From positions 1,116,001-1,180,000 of the forward strand of contig CP006668.1 of assembly GCA_000471925.1 (NCBI GenBank): a stretch of 64,000 nt of DNA, read 5' to 3'. The notes under the pieces were generated by a model that saw only the letters and a list, made by a program, of their open reading frames with translations, searched no databases and was not told the DNA's origin. Below, one piece after another: positions 8,665 to 18,050 of the stretch. Made by a program: the position numbers and the translations under genes. Every line of letters starts with the position of its first letter. Within the stretch, counting starts at the first letter, position 1. Source of the DNA: Ralstonia pickettii DTP0602 (GTDB lineage: Bacteria > Pseudomonadota > Gammaproteobacteria > Burkholderiales > Burkholderiaceae).

Positions 8665-9477
8665 TCATGCCTCCTCTCGCGTGCGTGGCCGGGTGGCCGG
8701 CCGGTCTGTGGTGGAGATGGCGCCCCCGTGGGAGCGCCAGTTGGCGCAGACGGCGTCTGCCTCGCGCCGCAGCGCGCGCGCCATGGCGGCCTCGCGGCCG
8801 GTAATGCGTTCATTGAGGGCGGCGATGCTGAGCGCGCCCAGCGGGTAGCCGTCCGGGCCCGGCAGCGCAATGGCGATGCCGCCCATGCGCTCGACCACCA
8901 CGTCCAGCAGCACCGCGTAGCCGCGCTCGCGCGTGGCCTGCACATGGCCGAGCAGCATCTCGCGGCTGAAGCGGGGGTAGCGGCGCATGGCAGGGGCGAT
9001 GCCGTCGAGCATGGCATCGACCTCCACATCGGGCAGGGCGGCCAGCAGCGCCAGGCTGCCGGCGCCGATGCCGAGCGGCCGGCGGCTGCCGATCTCCAGG
9101 TAATTGGCGCGGATCGGGAAGGTGCCCAGCCGCAGTTCGATGCAGACGGATTCGCAGCCGCTCGGCACGGACAGGATCGCGCTGTCCTCGAAGGCATTGG
9201 CCAGCCGGATCAACGCCGGGCGCACCAGCGGGCGCAGGTCGGTGCGCTGCAGCGTGGCGGCATGCAGGGCCAGCCATTCGGGGCCCGGCGTGAAGGCCTT
9301 GGTGGCGGGGTCGCGCTGCACCAGGCCTTCCGCCGTCAGCGTCTCCAGCAGGCGCAGCGCCGAAGCCTTGTCGACGCCGGCGGCCAGCGCCAGGTCGGTC
9401 AGGCGGCTGTTGCGCACGTCGGTCAGCGCGCGCAACAGGCGGCAGGCCTTCTGCAGCGAGGTGCTCGGGGTGGTCAC
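8665..9477 (-). CDS. IclR-family transcriptional regulator
   Basis: 270 aa. An N-terminal winged HTH (about 5-65, NSRLTDLALAAGVDKASALR) is followed by the IclR effector domain (about 80-245, with ILSVPSGCESVCIE and LGIGAGSLALLAALP). The frame is open to 9702. The GTG at 9477 is the better start because AGGAGA lies about 9 nt upstream and the HTH starts directly after it. It begins the leftward operon ending with the acyl-CoA ligase, so it probably controls that operon and itself. Imperfect GTTT...AAAC dyads lie just upstream (9496-9515, 9571-9587). Confidence 0.85.
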   Translation of the reverse strand: MTTPSTSLQKACRLLRALTDVRNSRLTDLALAAGVDKASALRLLETLTAEGLVQRDPATKAFTPGPEWLALHAATLQRTDLRPLVRPALIRLANAFEDSAILSVPSGCESVCIELRLGTFPIRANYLEIGSRRPLGIGAGSLALLAALPDVEVDAMLDGIAPAMRRYPRFSREMLLGHVQATRERGYAVLLDVVVERMGGIAIALPGPDGYPLGALSIAALNERITGREAAMARALRREADAVCANWRSHGGAISTTDRPATRPRTREEA

Positions 9478-9495
9478 GCGGGTTGTCTCCTGTCC

Positions 9496-9587
9496 GGTTT
9501 TCGTTGCGTGAAACCGGTATGTGCCGTTATAGCCAATGAAATAATGGTTTGCATTCTGCAATGCTATAAAGTTTTGCGGGATGAAAC
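9496..9587. promoter_or_regulatory. candidate IclR operators upstream of the catabolic operon
   Basis: Two imperfect dyads face the IclR start: GGTTT-N10-AAACC at 9496-9515 and GTTTTGCGGGATGAAAC at 9571-9587. Their position fits autoregulation, but the spacing differs from the clean 17-bp sites of the other IclR genes in this window. Confidence 0.35.
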
Positions 9588-9629
9588 CCCAGGTCGGGCA
9601 TCCACGGAGCCGGGAGTAGGTGTCTTGTG

Positions 9630-9644
9630 TGTTGTCGTACAACA
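9630..9644 (+). promoter_or_regulatory. GntR/FadR-type dyad upstream of garD
   Basis: TGTTGT-CGT-ACAACA is a 6-3-6 inverted repeat of the form commonly bound by FadR-subfamily GntR regulators of sugar-acid genes. It lies about 207 bp upstream of the garD ATG. No GntR gene is present in the window, so the regulator would be encoded elsewhere. Confidence 0.4.
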
Positions 9645-9850
9645 TATTTCGCCAGGAAGCCGGGCCGGCGCCCACGCCTCGCGCAAGCGCCGGGTAAGCC
9701 ATTGAACGGCCAGGATTGAGCCTCTTATTTGCCCCGTGTAAGGGAAATCCCCCAGCCAGCCAGCGCCTACACTCGTTAGAATGTCATCAGACAACGTAAC
9801 ACTGCCGATTGCATGGCAGCGCCAGTCCAGCCCGCCCGGAGCAAGGAACA

Positions 9851-11410
9851 ATGAGTGAAGCGAACCCCGCGCAGGCAGCGCGCCCCCTCTACATCACGAT
9901 GCACCCCGACGACAACGTCGCCATCGTGGCCAACGACGGCGGCCTGCCGACCGGCACCACCTTCCCGTGCGGCCTGACGCTGGTCGAAGCTGTCCCACAG
10001 GGCCACAAGGTCGCGCTGGCCGACCTGCGCGAAGGCGATGCGGTGATCCGCTACAACGTGGTGATCGGCTATGCGCTCAAGGACCTGCCGCGCGGCAGCT
10101 GGATCAACGAGCGCGTGATCCGCATGCCGGCTGCGCCGGAACTGCACGACCTGCCGGTCGGCACGCGCGTGACGCCGCTGCCGCCGCTGGAAGGCTATAC
10201 CTTCGAGGGCTACCGCAATGCCGACGGCTCGGTTGGCACGCGCAATATCCTCGGCATCACCACCACCGTGCAGTGCGTCGAGGGCGTGGTTGAGTTCGCG
10301 GTGCGCCGCATCAAGGAAGAGCTGCTGCCCAAGTACCCTAACGTCGACGACGTGGTGGGCCTGGAGCACACCTACGGCTGCGGCGTGGCGATCGACGCGC
10401 CCGATGCCAACATCCCCATCCGCACCATCCGCAATATCGCGCTGAACCCCAATTTCGGCGGCGAGGTGATGATCGTCAGCCTGGGCTGCGAGAAGCTGCA
10501 GCCCACGCGCCTGATCGGCGCCGGCACCATCCCGATCCAGAAGGAAGGCGAGCCCGACGTGGTCTGCCTGCAGGACGAGCAGCACGTGGGCTTCGCCTCG
10601 ATGATCGATTCGATCATGGTCACCGCGGAAAAGCACCTGGAGCGCCTCAACGCGCGCCGGCGCGAGACCTGCCCGGCCTCCGACCTGGTGGTCGGCGTGC
10701 AGTGCGGCGGCAGCGATGCCTTCTCCGGCGTCACGGCCAACCCGGCGGTGGGCTTTGCCACCGACCTGCTGGTGCGCGCCGGCGGCACGGTGATGTTCTC
10801 GGAAGTGACCGAGGTGCGCGACGGCATCGACCAGCTCACCGCGCGCGCGGCCACGCCGGAAGTGGCCGAGGCGCTGGTGAAGCAGATGGCCTGGTACGAC
10901 CAGTACCTGGAGAAGGGCAAGGTCGACCGCAGCGCCAACACCACGCCGGGCAACAAGAAGGGCGGCCTGTCCAATATCGTGGAAAAGGCCATGGGCTCGA
11001 TCGTCAAGTCCGGCACCGGCCCGATCCACGGCGTCAGCGGCCCGGGTGAGAAAGTCACGCAGAAGGGGCTGATCTATGCGGCCACGCCCGCGGGCGACTT
11101 TGTCTGCGGCACGCTGCAGCTCGCCGCCGGCATGAACCTGCACGTGTTCACCACCGGACGCGGCACGCCCTACGGGCTGGCCGAGGTGCCGGTGATCAAG
11201 GTGTCGACCCGCAACGACCTGGCGCGGCGCTGGCACGACCTGATGGATGTCAACGCGGGCCGCATCGCGACCGGCGAAGCCACCATTGAAGAGGTGGGCT
11301 GGGAGCTGTTCCACACGCTGCTGGCGGTGGCCAGCGGCAAGAAGTCATGGGCCGAGCACTGGAAGATCAAGAATGCGCTGGTGCTGTTCAACCCGGCGCC
11401 GGTGACCTGA
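9851..11410 (+). CDS. garD: galactarate dehydratase (UxaA/GarD family)
   Basis: 519 aa. Converts galactarate to 5-dehydro-4-deoxy-glucarate using iron. An N-terminal SAF-like domain (about 15-100: [28 protein letters not shown]) is followed by the large UxaA domain ([63 protein letters not shown]). The cysteines in these motifs are the likely iron ligands. The ATG at 9851 has GGAGCAAGGA upstream, and a more upstream ATG at 9809 lacks one. It converges with a LysR gene and overlaps its end by 23 bp. The length is normal for the family. Confidence 0.85.
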   Translation: MSEANPAQAARPLYITMHPDDNVAIVANDGGLPTGTTFPCGLTLVEAVPQGHKVALADLREGDAVIRYNVVIGYALKDLPRGSWINERVIRMPAAPELHDLPVGTRVTPLPPLEGYTFEGYRNADGSVGTRNILGITTTVQCVEGVVEFAVRRIKEELLPKYPNVDDVVGLEHTYGCGVAIDAPDANIPIRTIRNIALNPNFGGEVMIVSLGCEKLQPTRLIGAGTIPIQKEGEPDVVCLQDEQHVGFASMIDSIMVTAEKHLERLNARRRETCPASDLVVGVQCGGSDAFSGVTANPAVGFATDLLVRAGGTVMFSEVTEVRDGIDQLTARAATPEVAEALVKQMAWYDQYLEKGKVDRSANTTPGNKKGGLSNIVEKAMGSIVKSGTGPIHGVSGPGEKVTQKGLIYAATPAGDFVCGTLQLAAGMNLHVFTTGRGTPYGLAEVPVIKVSTRNDLARRWHDLMDVNAGRIATGEATIEEVGWELFHTLLAVASGKKSWAEHWKIKNALVLFNPAPVT

Positions 11411-12293
11411 GTCCCAGTTGCGCGCTCAGGCGTGGTGGGGGCTCGCGCTGCAGTTCAGACAGGATCTGCTCGGCCAGGAAGTCGCAGGGCGGCCGCTTCG
11501 ACTTTGCGCTGCGCGCGAGCACCAGCTCCAGCGAGGCCAGCTCGGGCAGCCCCTGGGCCTGGCCAAGGATGGTGAAGTGCGCCGGGACCGCGCAGCGCGC
11601 CAGCGGCGCCACCGCCAGTCCCGCTTCGACCATGCTGAGCAGGCCGAGCAGGCTGGGGCTCTCATAAGACATGCGATAGGCGATCCTGGCTTGCTCCAGG
11701 CTGCGAATCGCAATGTCGCGGGCGACGCTGCCCGACTGGAACACGGCGATGGGTAGCGGCCGCTCGTTCCAGATCTCATGCGCGGCCGGCGAGGCGGCCC
11801 ACACCATCGGCTCCAGCCGGATGAACTCGCCGGACAAGCCTTTGACCCGCGTTGCGCAGACCAGGTCGACCGCGCCGTCCTTGACCATGGGCGCCAGCGC
11901 CACGCTCGGCTGCCCGATGACCTGGATCTCGACCTTGGGGTAGGTCGCGGAGAACTTCTTCAGGATCGCGGGCAGCAGTGACGAGGCATAGTCGTCCGGC
12001 ATGCCGAGTACCACGCGCCCGGTCACGTCGGGTCGGACCACCGCGGCCCAGGCCTCATCGCGCAAGGCCAGCATGCGGCGCGCAAAGCCCAGCAGCACTT
12101 CGCCTTCCGGCGTCAGCAGCACGTTCCTCGGCTTGCGCACGAACAGTGGCTTGCCCAGCGCCTGCTCGAGTGCCTTGATCTGCATGCTGACCGCCGACTG
12201 CGACCGATGGACGAGTTCCGCCGCACGAGAAATGCTGCCAGTGTCGGCAACCGCCACCATCATCGTCAGCACATCGAAGTCAAGCGCTTTCAT
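11388..12293 (-). CDS. LysR-family transcriptional regulator
   Basis: 301 aa. N-terminal HTH at 4-63 ([20 protein letters not shown], then [20 protein letters not shown]), followed by a substrate-binding domain from about 90 ([20 protein letters not shown]). This looks like the LrhA/HexA-type branch, whose ligands are mostly unknown. Its 3' end overlaps the end of garD on the opposite strand by 23 bp, so the transcripts may interfere. The divergent neighbour is the DUF3422 gene, 92 bp away, which could be a target. Confidence 0.85.
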   Translation of the reverse strand: MKALDFDVLTMMVAVADTGSISRAAELVHRSQSAVSMQIKALEQALGKPLFVRKPRNVLLTPEGEVLLGFARRMLALRDEAWAAVVRPDVTGRVVLGMPDDYASSLLPAILKKFSATYPKVEIQVIGQPSVALAPMVKDGAVDLVCATRVKGLSGEFIRLEPMVWAASPAAHEIWNERPLPIAVFQSGSVARDIAIRSLEQARIAYRMSYESPSLLGLLSMVEAGLAVAPLARCAVPAHFTILGQAQGLPELASLELVLARSAKSKRPPCDFLAEQILSELQREPPPRLSAQLGLRSPAPG

Positions 12294-12385
12294 TGGTATC
12301 AGAAATACTGAAGCAACAGATCAATATTACGCGTTTTTCTTAACCGTCGGCGATCGGCATACTGCTCGGAATCGTTTGAAAACCT

Positions 12386-13696
12386 ATGGCACAGCCGATC
12401 ATGGACCACCCGTTGCGCGACAGCCTTGCGCGTGAATTGCATGCCCGACCCTTCCTGCGCATCGGCGGCTCCGCCTCGCTCGCGCACTTTGCCATCTATG
12501 CCGACGGCGATACCGCGGTCCACCACGCCTTGCTGACCTCCTTGTGCCGGCTGACCGGGCTGGAAGAACCGGCCGATGGCGTGACGCACTATTCAGGGCG
12601 ATGGGGCGATGACAAGCAACTGAAGTGGGAGCGGCACACCGAATTCTCCACCTTTACCTTCGTGGCCCGGCGTGGCGACACCGACTACTTCTCCGACCTC
12701 GCCACCTCCCATATCCCGGCTGACTGGTTCGACAACTTCGCCGGCAAGCGCCTGGTGGCGCTGCGCATGGAACTCGTTTCAGGCGAGGCCGCTGCCTATG
12801 CCCGCGACAACGTGCGGCAATGGATCGACGGTCCCATCCTGGCGGGCAGCCATGTGCTGGGCGGCGGGCAGGTGTTCTGCGACTGGACCATTCCGCCGGA
12901 TGGCTTTTCGCGCTTCCTGGTGATCGACAACGGCTTCCGCGAAGTGCAGGGCGGACGGCTGCTGCAGCGGCTGTACGAGATCGAGACCTACCGGATGATG
13001 GCACTGCTGGCCTTGCCGGTGGCGCGTGAGCTGGGCCGCAGCGTGGACAACCTGCAGCGCTCGCTGGCGCCGCTGATGCGCAGCATGGACACGAGCCAGG
13101 GCGGGCGCCACGATGCCGAGCTGCTGGAGCGGCTGACGCACCTGGCGGTGCGCATCGAGGCGCTGGCTGAATCGGGCAACCGCTTCAGCGCGTCGCGCGC
13201 TTACGAGAAGCTGGTGCTGGCGCGCATCCAGGAACTGCGCGAGGAGCGGATCGAAGGCATCCCGACCATCGCCGAATTCATGGAGCGCCGCTTCGCCCCG
13301 GCGATGGAGACGTGCCGCTCGGTCTGGGCGCGGCACGAGCAGTTTGCCGGCCGCGTGGCGCGCGCACTCGACCTGCTGCGTACGCGCGTCAACCTGGCGC
13401 AGGAGCAGGACACCACGCGCCTGCTCGAGGGCATGGATCAGACCGCGCGCAGCCAGTTGCGCTTGCAGCACGCGGTCGAAGGGCTGTCGGTCGCGGCCAT
13501 TTCCTACTATGTGCTGTCGCTGGCGGGGACCGGGCTCAAGGCGATGCATGCGGTGCATATCCCGATGGACCCGGAACTGATCAAGGGCTTGCTGATCGTG
13601 CCGGTGGTGTTGCTGGTGCTGCGCGCTACAAGGCGCAGCAAGCATGCGGGGCATAAGGCGCCCGCGGCGCAGTCCGCAGCGAATCAAGTCGTGTAG
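12386..13696 (+). CDS. DUF3422-family membrane-anchored protein
   Basis: 436 aa, conserved in many proteobacteria, function unknown. The N-terminal signature is DHPLRDSLARELHARPF, followed by a soluble alpha/beta region (TEFSTFTFVARRG, FAGKRLVALRMELVSGEA). A long helical segment spans about 200-375. Two C-terminal transmembrane helices follow (VAAISYYVLSLAGTGLK and LIKGLLIVPVVLLVLRA), then a basic tail. The topology suggests an inner-membrane protein with a large cytoplasmic part, resembling CorA-like architecture. It is transcribed alone, divergently from the LysR gene. Confidence 0.8.
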   Translation: MAQPIMDHPLRDSLARELHARPFLRIGGSASLAHFAIYADGDTAVHHALLTSLCRLTGLEEPADGVTHYSGRWGDDKQLKWERHTEFSTFTFVARRGDTDYFSDLATSHIPADWFDNFAGKRLVALRMELVSGEAAAYARDNVRQWIDGPILAGSHVLGGGQVFCDWTIPPDGFSRFLVIDNGFREVQGGRLLQRLYEIETYRMMALLALPVARELGRSVDNLQRSLAPLMRSMDTSQGGRHDAELLERLTHLAVRIEALAESGNRFSASRAYEKLVLARIQELREERIEGIPTIAEFMERRFAPAMETCRSVWARHEQFAGRVARALDLLRTRVNLAQEQDTTRLLEGMDQTARSQLRLQHAVEGLSVAAISYYVLSLAGTGLKAMHAVHIPMDPELIKGLLIVPVVLLVLRATRRSKHAGHKAPAAQSAANQVV

Positions 13697-13706
13697 TGGT
13701 TCGGCG

Positions 13707-13931
13707 CTAGGTTCGGCCGCGCAACGGCTTGAGCAGGTGGGACAGCCCGTTATGGTCGAGCTCGTGCATCAGCGCCAGCAGGCCGCCGATTTCCCCAGGC
13801 GGAAAGCCTTCGCGGGCGAACCAGTTCAGGTAGTTTCCAGGCAGGTCGGCGATCACCGTGCCCTTGTGTTTCCCGTAAGGCATGGTGACGGTGACCAGCC
13901 GCTTCAGTGCGTCGGCGTCGAAGGCGGTCAT
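13707..13931 (-). CDS. DUF3820-family small protein
   Basis: 74 aa from the ATG at 13931. An in-frame ATG at 13958 would add nine residues, and neither has a clear ribosome-binding site. The DUF3820 signature is visible: MPYGKHKGTVIADLPGNYL, then WFAREGFPPGEIGGLLALMH. Family members are short cytosolic proteins, some annotated as quorum-sensing-regulated factors, with related folds in DNA-processing proteins. No biochemical role can be assigned. It converges with DUF3422, with only 10 bp between the genes. Confidence 0.75.
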   Translation of the reverse strand: MTAFDADALKRLVTVTMPYGKHKGTVIADLPGNYLNWFAREGFPPGEIGGLLALMHELDHNGLSHLLKPLRGRT

Positions 13932-14122
13932 GGAAAGCGGAAGGTGAGAAGGCGCCACGCTACCACAGTCGGGAATCAGGAACCCATGCTCCCGTAGTCG
14001 GAGGCCGGGTATTCAGGCAAGCGAAAGGGGTCATTCGCAAAATAGAGATTTACGAAGCCCCCAAATCGCGCGGAAATTACGCTCTGGTCATCGCTTGAGA
14101 GTTTCCGGTCTCGCCAAGCAAA

Positions 14123-14599
14123 ATGATGAGGGCACCGGTATCAAAGCGACTCATGAGCAAAATAAAAGCGGCGGCAGCGCGCCCCACGGATGTGATCGAT
14201 CCAGTCGGGGAGGGCGAATTCTGCCTGGATAATCCCGCGCTGGAGAGCATCGGTGTCCGGATCACCCAGTGGCGCCGCGATTACGTAGAGCTTGAACTCC
14301 CTGTCGGGCCTGAAATGCTCAACCGCAGCCGGGTGATCCATGGCGGCACCCTCTGCACGCTGCTCGATGCTGCCACCGGCTACTCAGGCCTTTATTCGGC
14401 GCCGGGCGACACGCCTCTCCATGCCGTCACGCTGTCGCTGACATCGAACTTCCTGAGCAACGGCACGGGTCGCCTGCTGACGGCGAAAGGCTTCGTCGAC
14501 CGGCGCGGCCGTTCCATTTTCTTTTCGCGCGCGGAGGTCTGGCTGGACCATGACTTGCTCGTCGCCACCGGTGTCGCCACGATGAAGTACCTGAAATAG
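14123..14599 (+). CDS. PaaI-family hotdog thioesterase
   Basis: 158 aa (148 if the ATG at 14153 is used; no clear ribosome-binding site decides). The hotdog fold motif NRSRVIHGGTLCTLLDAATG, about residues 67-86, contains the HGG signature of PaaI/YbgC thioesterases, which hydrolyse acyl-CoAs. Strand-rich segments continue to GRSIFFSRAEVWLDHD. The gene converges with the DMT exporter, 12 bp away. The substrate cannot be read from the sequence. Confidence 0.8.
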   Translation: MMRAPVSKRLMSKIKAAAARPTDVIDPVGEGEFCLDNPALESIGVRITQWRRDYVELELPVGPEMLNRSRVIHGGTLCTLLDAATGYSGLYSAPGDTPLHAVTLSLTSNFLSNGTGRLLTAKGFVDRRGRSIFFSRAEVWLDHDLLVATGVATMKYLK

Positions 14600-14611
14600 C
14601 GGCCTAAGCAG

Positions 14612-15568
14612 TCAGCGCCGCTGCGCCAGCCAGATCCCCGCCGCGATCGCGGCCAGCCCGACCGCGTGGTACCAGCGCGGCCAGTCGCCCAGCAGCAGCG
14701 TAGACAGCAGCGCCGCGAACACCGGCGTCAGCGTGATGAAGAACACCGGTAGCTGCGCGCCTGCCCGGGCGATGGCGCGGTCCCAGGCAAAGTAGGCGAG
14801 CAGGGAGGGGATCGTCGCCACATAGAGCAGGATGGCTGCGACCTTGCCGCTCCATTGCAGCGGCTGGTCCAGCGTCATCAGTTCCCACGCCGTCACTGGC
14901 GCGCTCGCCACCAGGCCGGCGACGATCTGCGCGAACAGCAGCACGGGCAGCGGCAAGTCGGGACGCTGCTTGCGCAGCAGCCAAGTATAGGCGCTCCAGG
15001 CGATGGTCGCCGCCAGCATGAACAGGTCGCCAGCGACGAAATCGAGCTGGGCCAGCCGGCCGAGGTCGCCGCGCACCAGTACAAAACACACCCCTACCAA
15101 GCACAACAGCGCGCCGGCGACATGCCATGGCTTTACCCGTTCACGGAAGAAAGTCGCGCCGATCACCAGCAGGAACAGCGGCGTGGAGGCGCCGATCAGC
15201 GTCACATTGATCGGCGTCGAAGTGGTCAGCGCCAGGTACTGCAAGGCGTTATAGCTGGCGATCGACAGCATGCCCATGGCGAAGATCACGCCGGCATGCC
15301 GGCGCAACGTCGCGCGATGCTCGATCACGCCGCGCCAGGCATAGGGGGCCAGCACCAGCCCCGCCAGCAGCCAGCGCACGAAGTTCAGGGTAATGGGCGG
15401 CACCGTGCCGGCGGCGAGGCGGCCGACGATGGCATTCCCGGCCCAGCTCAGCGGCGGGAAGGTCAGCAGGAACAGGGTGGTCCAGTCGATGTGCCTGGCG
15501 CCGTGGATTCTGGCGTGCATGGGAGGTGTTGGTCTTGTTGGTGCCGCATTATCCGCCAGGACCGGCAT
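14612..15568 (-). CDS. EamA/DMT-superfamily transporter
   Basis: 318 aa from the ATG at 15568, or 302 aa from 15520. The frame remains open further up, but that part is arginine-rich and non-conserved. About ten transmembrane helices in two EamA repeats (TLLFLLTFPPLSWAGNAIVG opens the first, MLAATIAWSAYTWLLRKQ the second). The proline- and glycine-rich helix ends typical of drug/metabolite exporters are present. It probably exports or imports a small metabolite across the inner membrane. It lies downstream of the LacI gene on the same strand, 34 bp away, and could be co-transcribed with it. Confidence 0.8.
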   Translation of the reverse strand: MPVLADNAAPTRPTPPMHARIHGARHIDWTTLFLLTFPPLSWAGNAIVGRLAAGTVPPITLNFVRWLLAGLVLAPYAWRGVIEHRATLRRHAGVIFAMGMLSIASYNALQYLALTTSTPINVTLIGASTPLFLLVIGATFFRERVKPWHVAGALLCLVGVCFVLVRGDLGRLAQLDFVAGDLFMLAATIAWSAYTWLLRKQRPDLPLPVLLFAQIVAGLVASAPVTAWELMTLDQPLQWSGKVAAILLYVATIPSLLAYFAWDRAIARAGAQLPVFFITLTPVFAALLSTLLLGDWPRWYHAVGLAAIAAGIWLAQRR

Positions 15569-15602
15569 ATCGCGCGCCAGGGTCTTCAGTAAAGCAAAGG
15601 CC

Positions 15603-16598
15603 CTACGTCGACCCCCGTTCAACGATCCGGAATCCGACATCGACGACCGGCTCGGCAACCGTTTCCCCCCGACACCGGTCCAGCAACATGCGCGCCGCCA
15701 GCTTGCCGATGTGCGCCCCATCGACCTGCACGGTAGTCAGCGACGGTTCCATGTGCGCCGCGAAGTCGGCATCGCCAAATCCGCACACGGCCAGGTCCTG
15801 CGGAATACGCAGGCCGCGTGCCAGGGCTTCCACGATGACGCCTTGCGCGAGCTGGTCGGAACTGCAATAGATCGCTTCGATGCCGGGATCCCTGGCCAGC
15901 AGTTCGGACAATGCCTGCCGGCCCAGCGCCAGGCTGCTCGGCGCCGGCACCACGGCGGTCGGCACCTCATGCCCGACCGTCGACAGGAAGCCTTCGCGGC
16001 GCACGGCCGCGCGCTGGTCGTCGCCGGTCGCGATACCCAGCCTGCGCCATCCCTTGCCGAGGAAGAAGCCGGCAATCGCGCTGCCGACCTTGACGTGGGA
16101 GAACCCCACTGCCATATCGACGGGCCGGTCGGTCAGGTCCCAGGTTTCGACGACGGGGATCCCGGCGCGCCGTAGGCGATCGCGGGACACCTGCGAGTGG
16201 ATCAGGCCGGTGACGATGATGCCGTCGGGGCGGCGGCTGATCATGGTGCCGAGCAGCGCCTCTTCACGGGCATGGTCATAGCCGGTCTGGCCCAGGATCA
16301 GCTGGTAGCCCGCCGCGTCCAGCGCGTCGGTCAGCGCCTTGATGGTCGGCAGGAACTGCGCCACCGCGATGTTCGGCACCAGCGCGGCCACCGTCAGGCT
16401 GCGGCGCGACTTGAGGCCGCCGGCCAGCAGGTTGGGGATGTAGCCGGTGACCTCGACCGCCCGCTGCACGCGCGCAATAGTCTTCTCGGATACGACGCCA
16501 GGATTGCTCAGGGCCCGCGACGCGGTGATCAGGGAGACCCCGGCCTCACGTGCCACGTCATGCAGCGTCACGGACTTGGGGGCGTTGGAGTCGCTCAT
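15603..16598 (-). CDS. LacI-family regulator, GntR-like
   Basis: 331 aa. N-terminal HTH and hinge (VTLHDVAREAGVSLITASRA at about 10-29, IPNLLAGGLKSRRS at 54-67) followed by a periplasmic-binding-protein-like effector domain. This resembles the gluconate-utilisation repressors. The gene diverges from the talarate/galactarate dehydratase. Two palindromic operators with central CG in the 263-bp gap, a normal architecture for such repressors, suggest that it represses both directions until a sugar acid binds. Confidence 0.85.
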   Translation of the reverse strand: MSDSNAPKSVTLHDVAREAGVSLITASRALSNPGVVSEKTIARVQRAVEVTGYIPNLLAGGLKSRRSLTVAALVPNIAVAQFLPTIKALTDALDAAGYQLILGQTGYDHAREEALLGTMISRRPDGIIVTGLIHSQVSRDRLRRAGIPVVETWDLTDRPVDMAVGFSHVKVGSAIAGFFLGKGWRRLGIATGDDQRAAVRREGFLSTVGHEVPTAVVPAPSSLALGRQALSELLARDPGIEAIYCSSDQLAQGVIVEALARGLRIPQDLAVCGFGDADFAAHMEPSLTTVQVDGAHIGKLAARMLLDRCRGETVAEPVVDVGFRIVERGST

Positions 16599-16660
16599 GC
16601 CAGTTCAGACTTAGGGAAAATCGCTATGCCGGTCCCGCAGTTTGCGGTTGACCGTGGTAA

Positions 16661-16676
16661 ATGACAACGTTAGCAT
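16661..16676. promoter_or_regulatory. LacI-type operator O1
   Basis: ATGACAACGTTAGCAT, a 16-bp near-palindrome with the central CG typical of LacI/GalR operators. It lies 63 bp upstream of the LacI gene start. A near-identical copy (O2) is centred exactly 130 bp away. Confidence 0.7.
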
Positions 16677-16790
16677 CCTTCTATCCCGCGCAGCAACGGT
16701 TCCATGCGGGCAGAAAGATCATGGGTTTAGCCTGTCCTGTTCCTCCAGGGGGGCAGTGCATCGCATTATACCCAATCGTCTCGCTCAAAA

Positions 16791-16806
16791 ATGATAACGT
16801 TGTCAT
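16791..16806. promoter_or_regulatory. LacI-type operator O2
   Basis: ATGATAACGTTGTCAT is palindromic except for one mismatched pair. It lies 56 bp upstream of the dehydratase ATG. With O1 it could support DNA looping by a tetrameric repressor, or independent control of the two divergent promoters. Confidence 0.75.
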
Positions 16807-16861
16807 AATCGGGAAGAGGCCCACGGGCCGGCATCGAACCCATCACGTACTTCACGCACAC

Positions 16862-18007
16862 ATGACCCTTTCCAACCGACCCGCCGACACCATCACCCGG
16901 ATCCGGCTTTCTTCCTGCTACCTGCCGCTGGCGACCCCCATCAGCGACGCCAAGGTACTGACGGGCCGGCAGAAGCCGATGACCGAGGTGGCCATCCTGT
17001 TCGCGGAAATCCAGACCGCCAACGGCCACGAGGGCCTGGGCTTCAGCTATTCCAAGCGCGCAGGCGGGCCCGGCCAGTTTGCGCACGCCAGCGAAATCGC
17101 CCCGGCGCTGATCGGCGAAGACCCGAGCGATATCGCCCGGCTGTGGGACAAGCTGTGCTGGGCGGGCGCGTCAGTCGGCCGCAGCGGCTTGTCGACGCAG
17201 GCCATCGGCGCCTTCGACGTGGCGCTGTGGGACCTGAAGGCCAAGCGGGCAGGGCTGTCGCTGGCCAAGCTGCTTGGCGCGCATCGCGATTCCGTACGCT
17301 GCTACAACACCTCGGGCGGCTTCCTGCACACGCCGCTGGACCAACTGCTTGTCAATGCCGCGGCGTCGGTCGCACGCGGCATCGGCGGCATCAAGCTGAA
17401 GGTGGGCCAGCCGGACGGCGCGCTCGATATCAAGCGCGTGGCCGCCGTGCGGGAACACCTGGGCGACGCCGTGCCGGTCATGGTCGATGCCAACCAGCAA
17501 TGGGACCGCCCGACGGCGCAGCGGATGTGCCGCACCTTCGAGTCGTTCAACCTGGTATGGATCGAAGAGCCGCTCGATGCCTACGACCACGAAGGCCATG
17601 CCGCGCTCGCGGCCAAGTTCGACACCCCGATCGCGACCGGTGAAATGCTGACCAGCGCTGCCGAGCACTGGGACCTGATCCGCCACCGCGCCGCCGATTA
17701 CCTGATGCCGGATGCGCCGAGGGTAGGGGGCATCACGCCGTTCCTCAAGGTGGCGGCGCTGGCGGAGCATGCGGGACTGATGATCGCGCCGCATTTTGCG
17801 ATGGAACTGCATGTGCACCTTGCCGCCGCATACCCGCGCGAGCCCTGGGTCGAGCATTTCGACTGGCTGGAGCCGCTGTTCAACGAGCGGCTCGATATCC
17901 GCGATGGCCGCATCACGGTGCCGACAGCGCCCGGGCTCGGAGTCACGATCAGCGAGCAGGCCCGGGCCTGGACGCGCGAGCACGCCGAATTTGGCAACCA
18001 GTCGTAA
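16862..18007 (+). CDS. enolase-superfamily L-talarate/galactarate dehydratase-like enzyme
   Basis: 381 aa, mandelate racemase/muconate lactonising enzyme family. The N-terminal capping domain carries GLGFSYSKRAGGPGQFAHA (about 60-78), a stretch I associate with talarate/galactarate dehydratases. The barrel has the KLKVGQ lysine motif (about 179), metal ligands in MVDANQQWD and WIEEPLDAYDHEG, and the HFAMELHVHLAAA segment at the end. The ATG at 16862 is used. The frame opens earlier, but only across the operator region. It is followed 43 bp later by a TctC receptor, so uptake and first dehydration of an aldarate are paired. Confidence 0.8.
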   Translation: MTLSNRPADTITRIRLSSCYLPLATPISDAKVLTGRQKPMTEVAILFAEIQTANGHEGLGFSYSKRAGGPGQFAHASEIAPALIGEDPSDIARLWDKLCWAGASVGRSGLSTQAIGAFDVALWDLKAKRAGLSLAKLLGAHRDSVRCYNTSGGFLHTPLDQLLVNAAASVARGIGGIKLKVGQPDGALDIKRVAAVREHLGDAVPVMVDANQQWDRPTAQRMCRTFESFNLVWIEEPLDAYDHEGHAALAAKFDTPIATGEMLTSAAEHWDLIRHRAADYLMPDAPRVGGITPFLKVAALAEHAGLMIAPHFAMELHVHLAAAYPREPWVEHFDWLEPLFNERLDIRDGRITVPTAPGLGVTISEQARAWTREHAEFGNQS

Positions 18008-18050
18008 GCAAGCCCGGCACACCGGGTCGTGAGAACACAGGAGACAACCG

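Noticed and set aside
7792..9705. 637-codon open frame on the plus strand across the cyclase and IclR genes
   Set aside because: It is antisense to two well-recognised genes, its translation is rich in Ala, Arg, Gln, His and Val typical of GC-rich antisense frames, and it shows no family motif.
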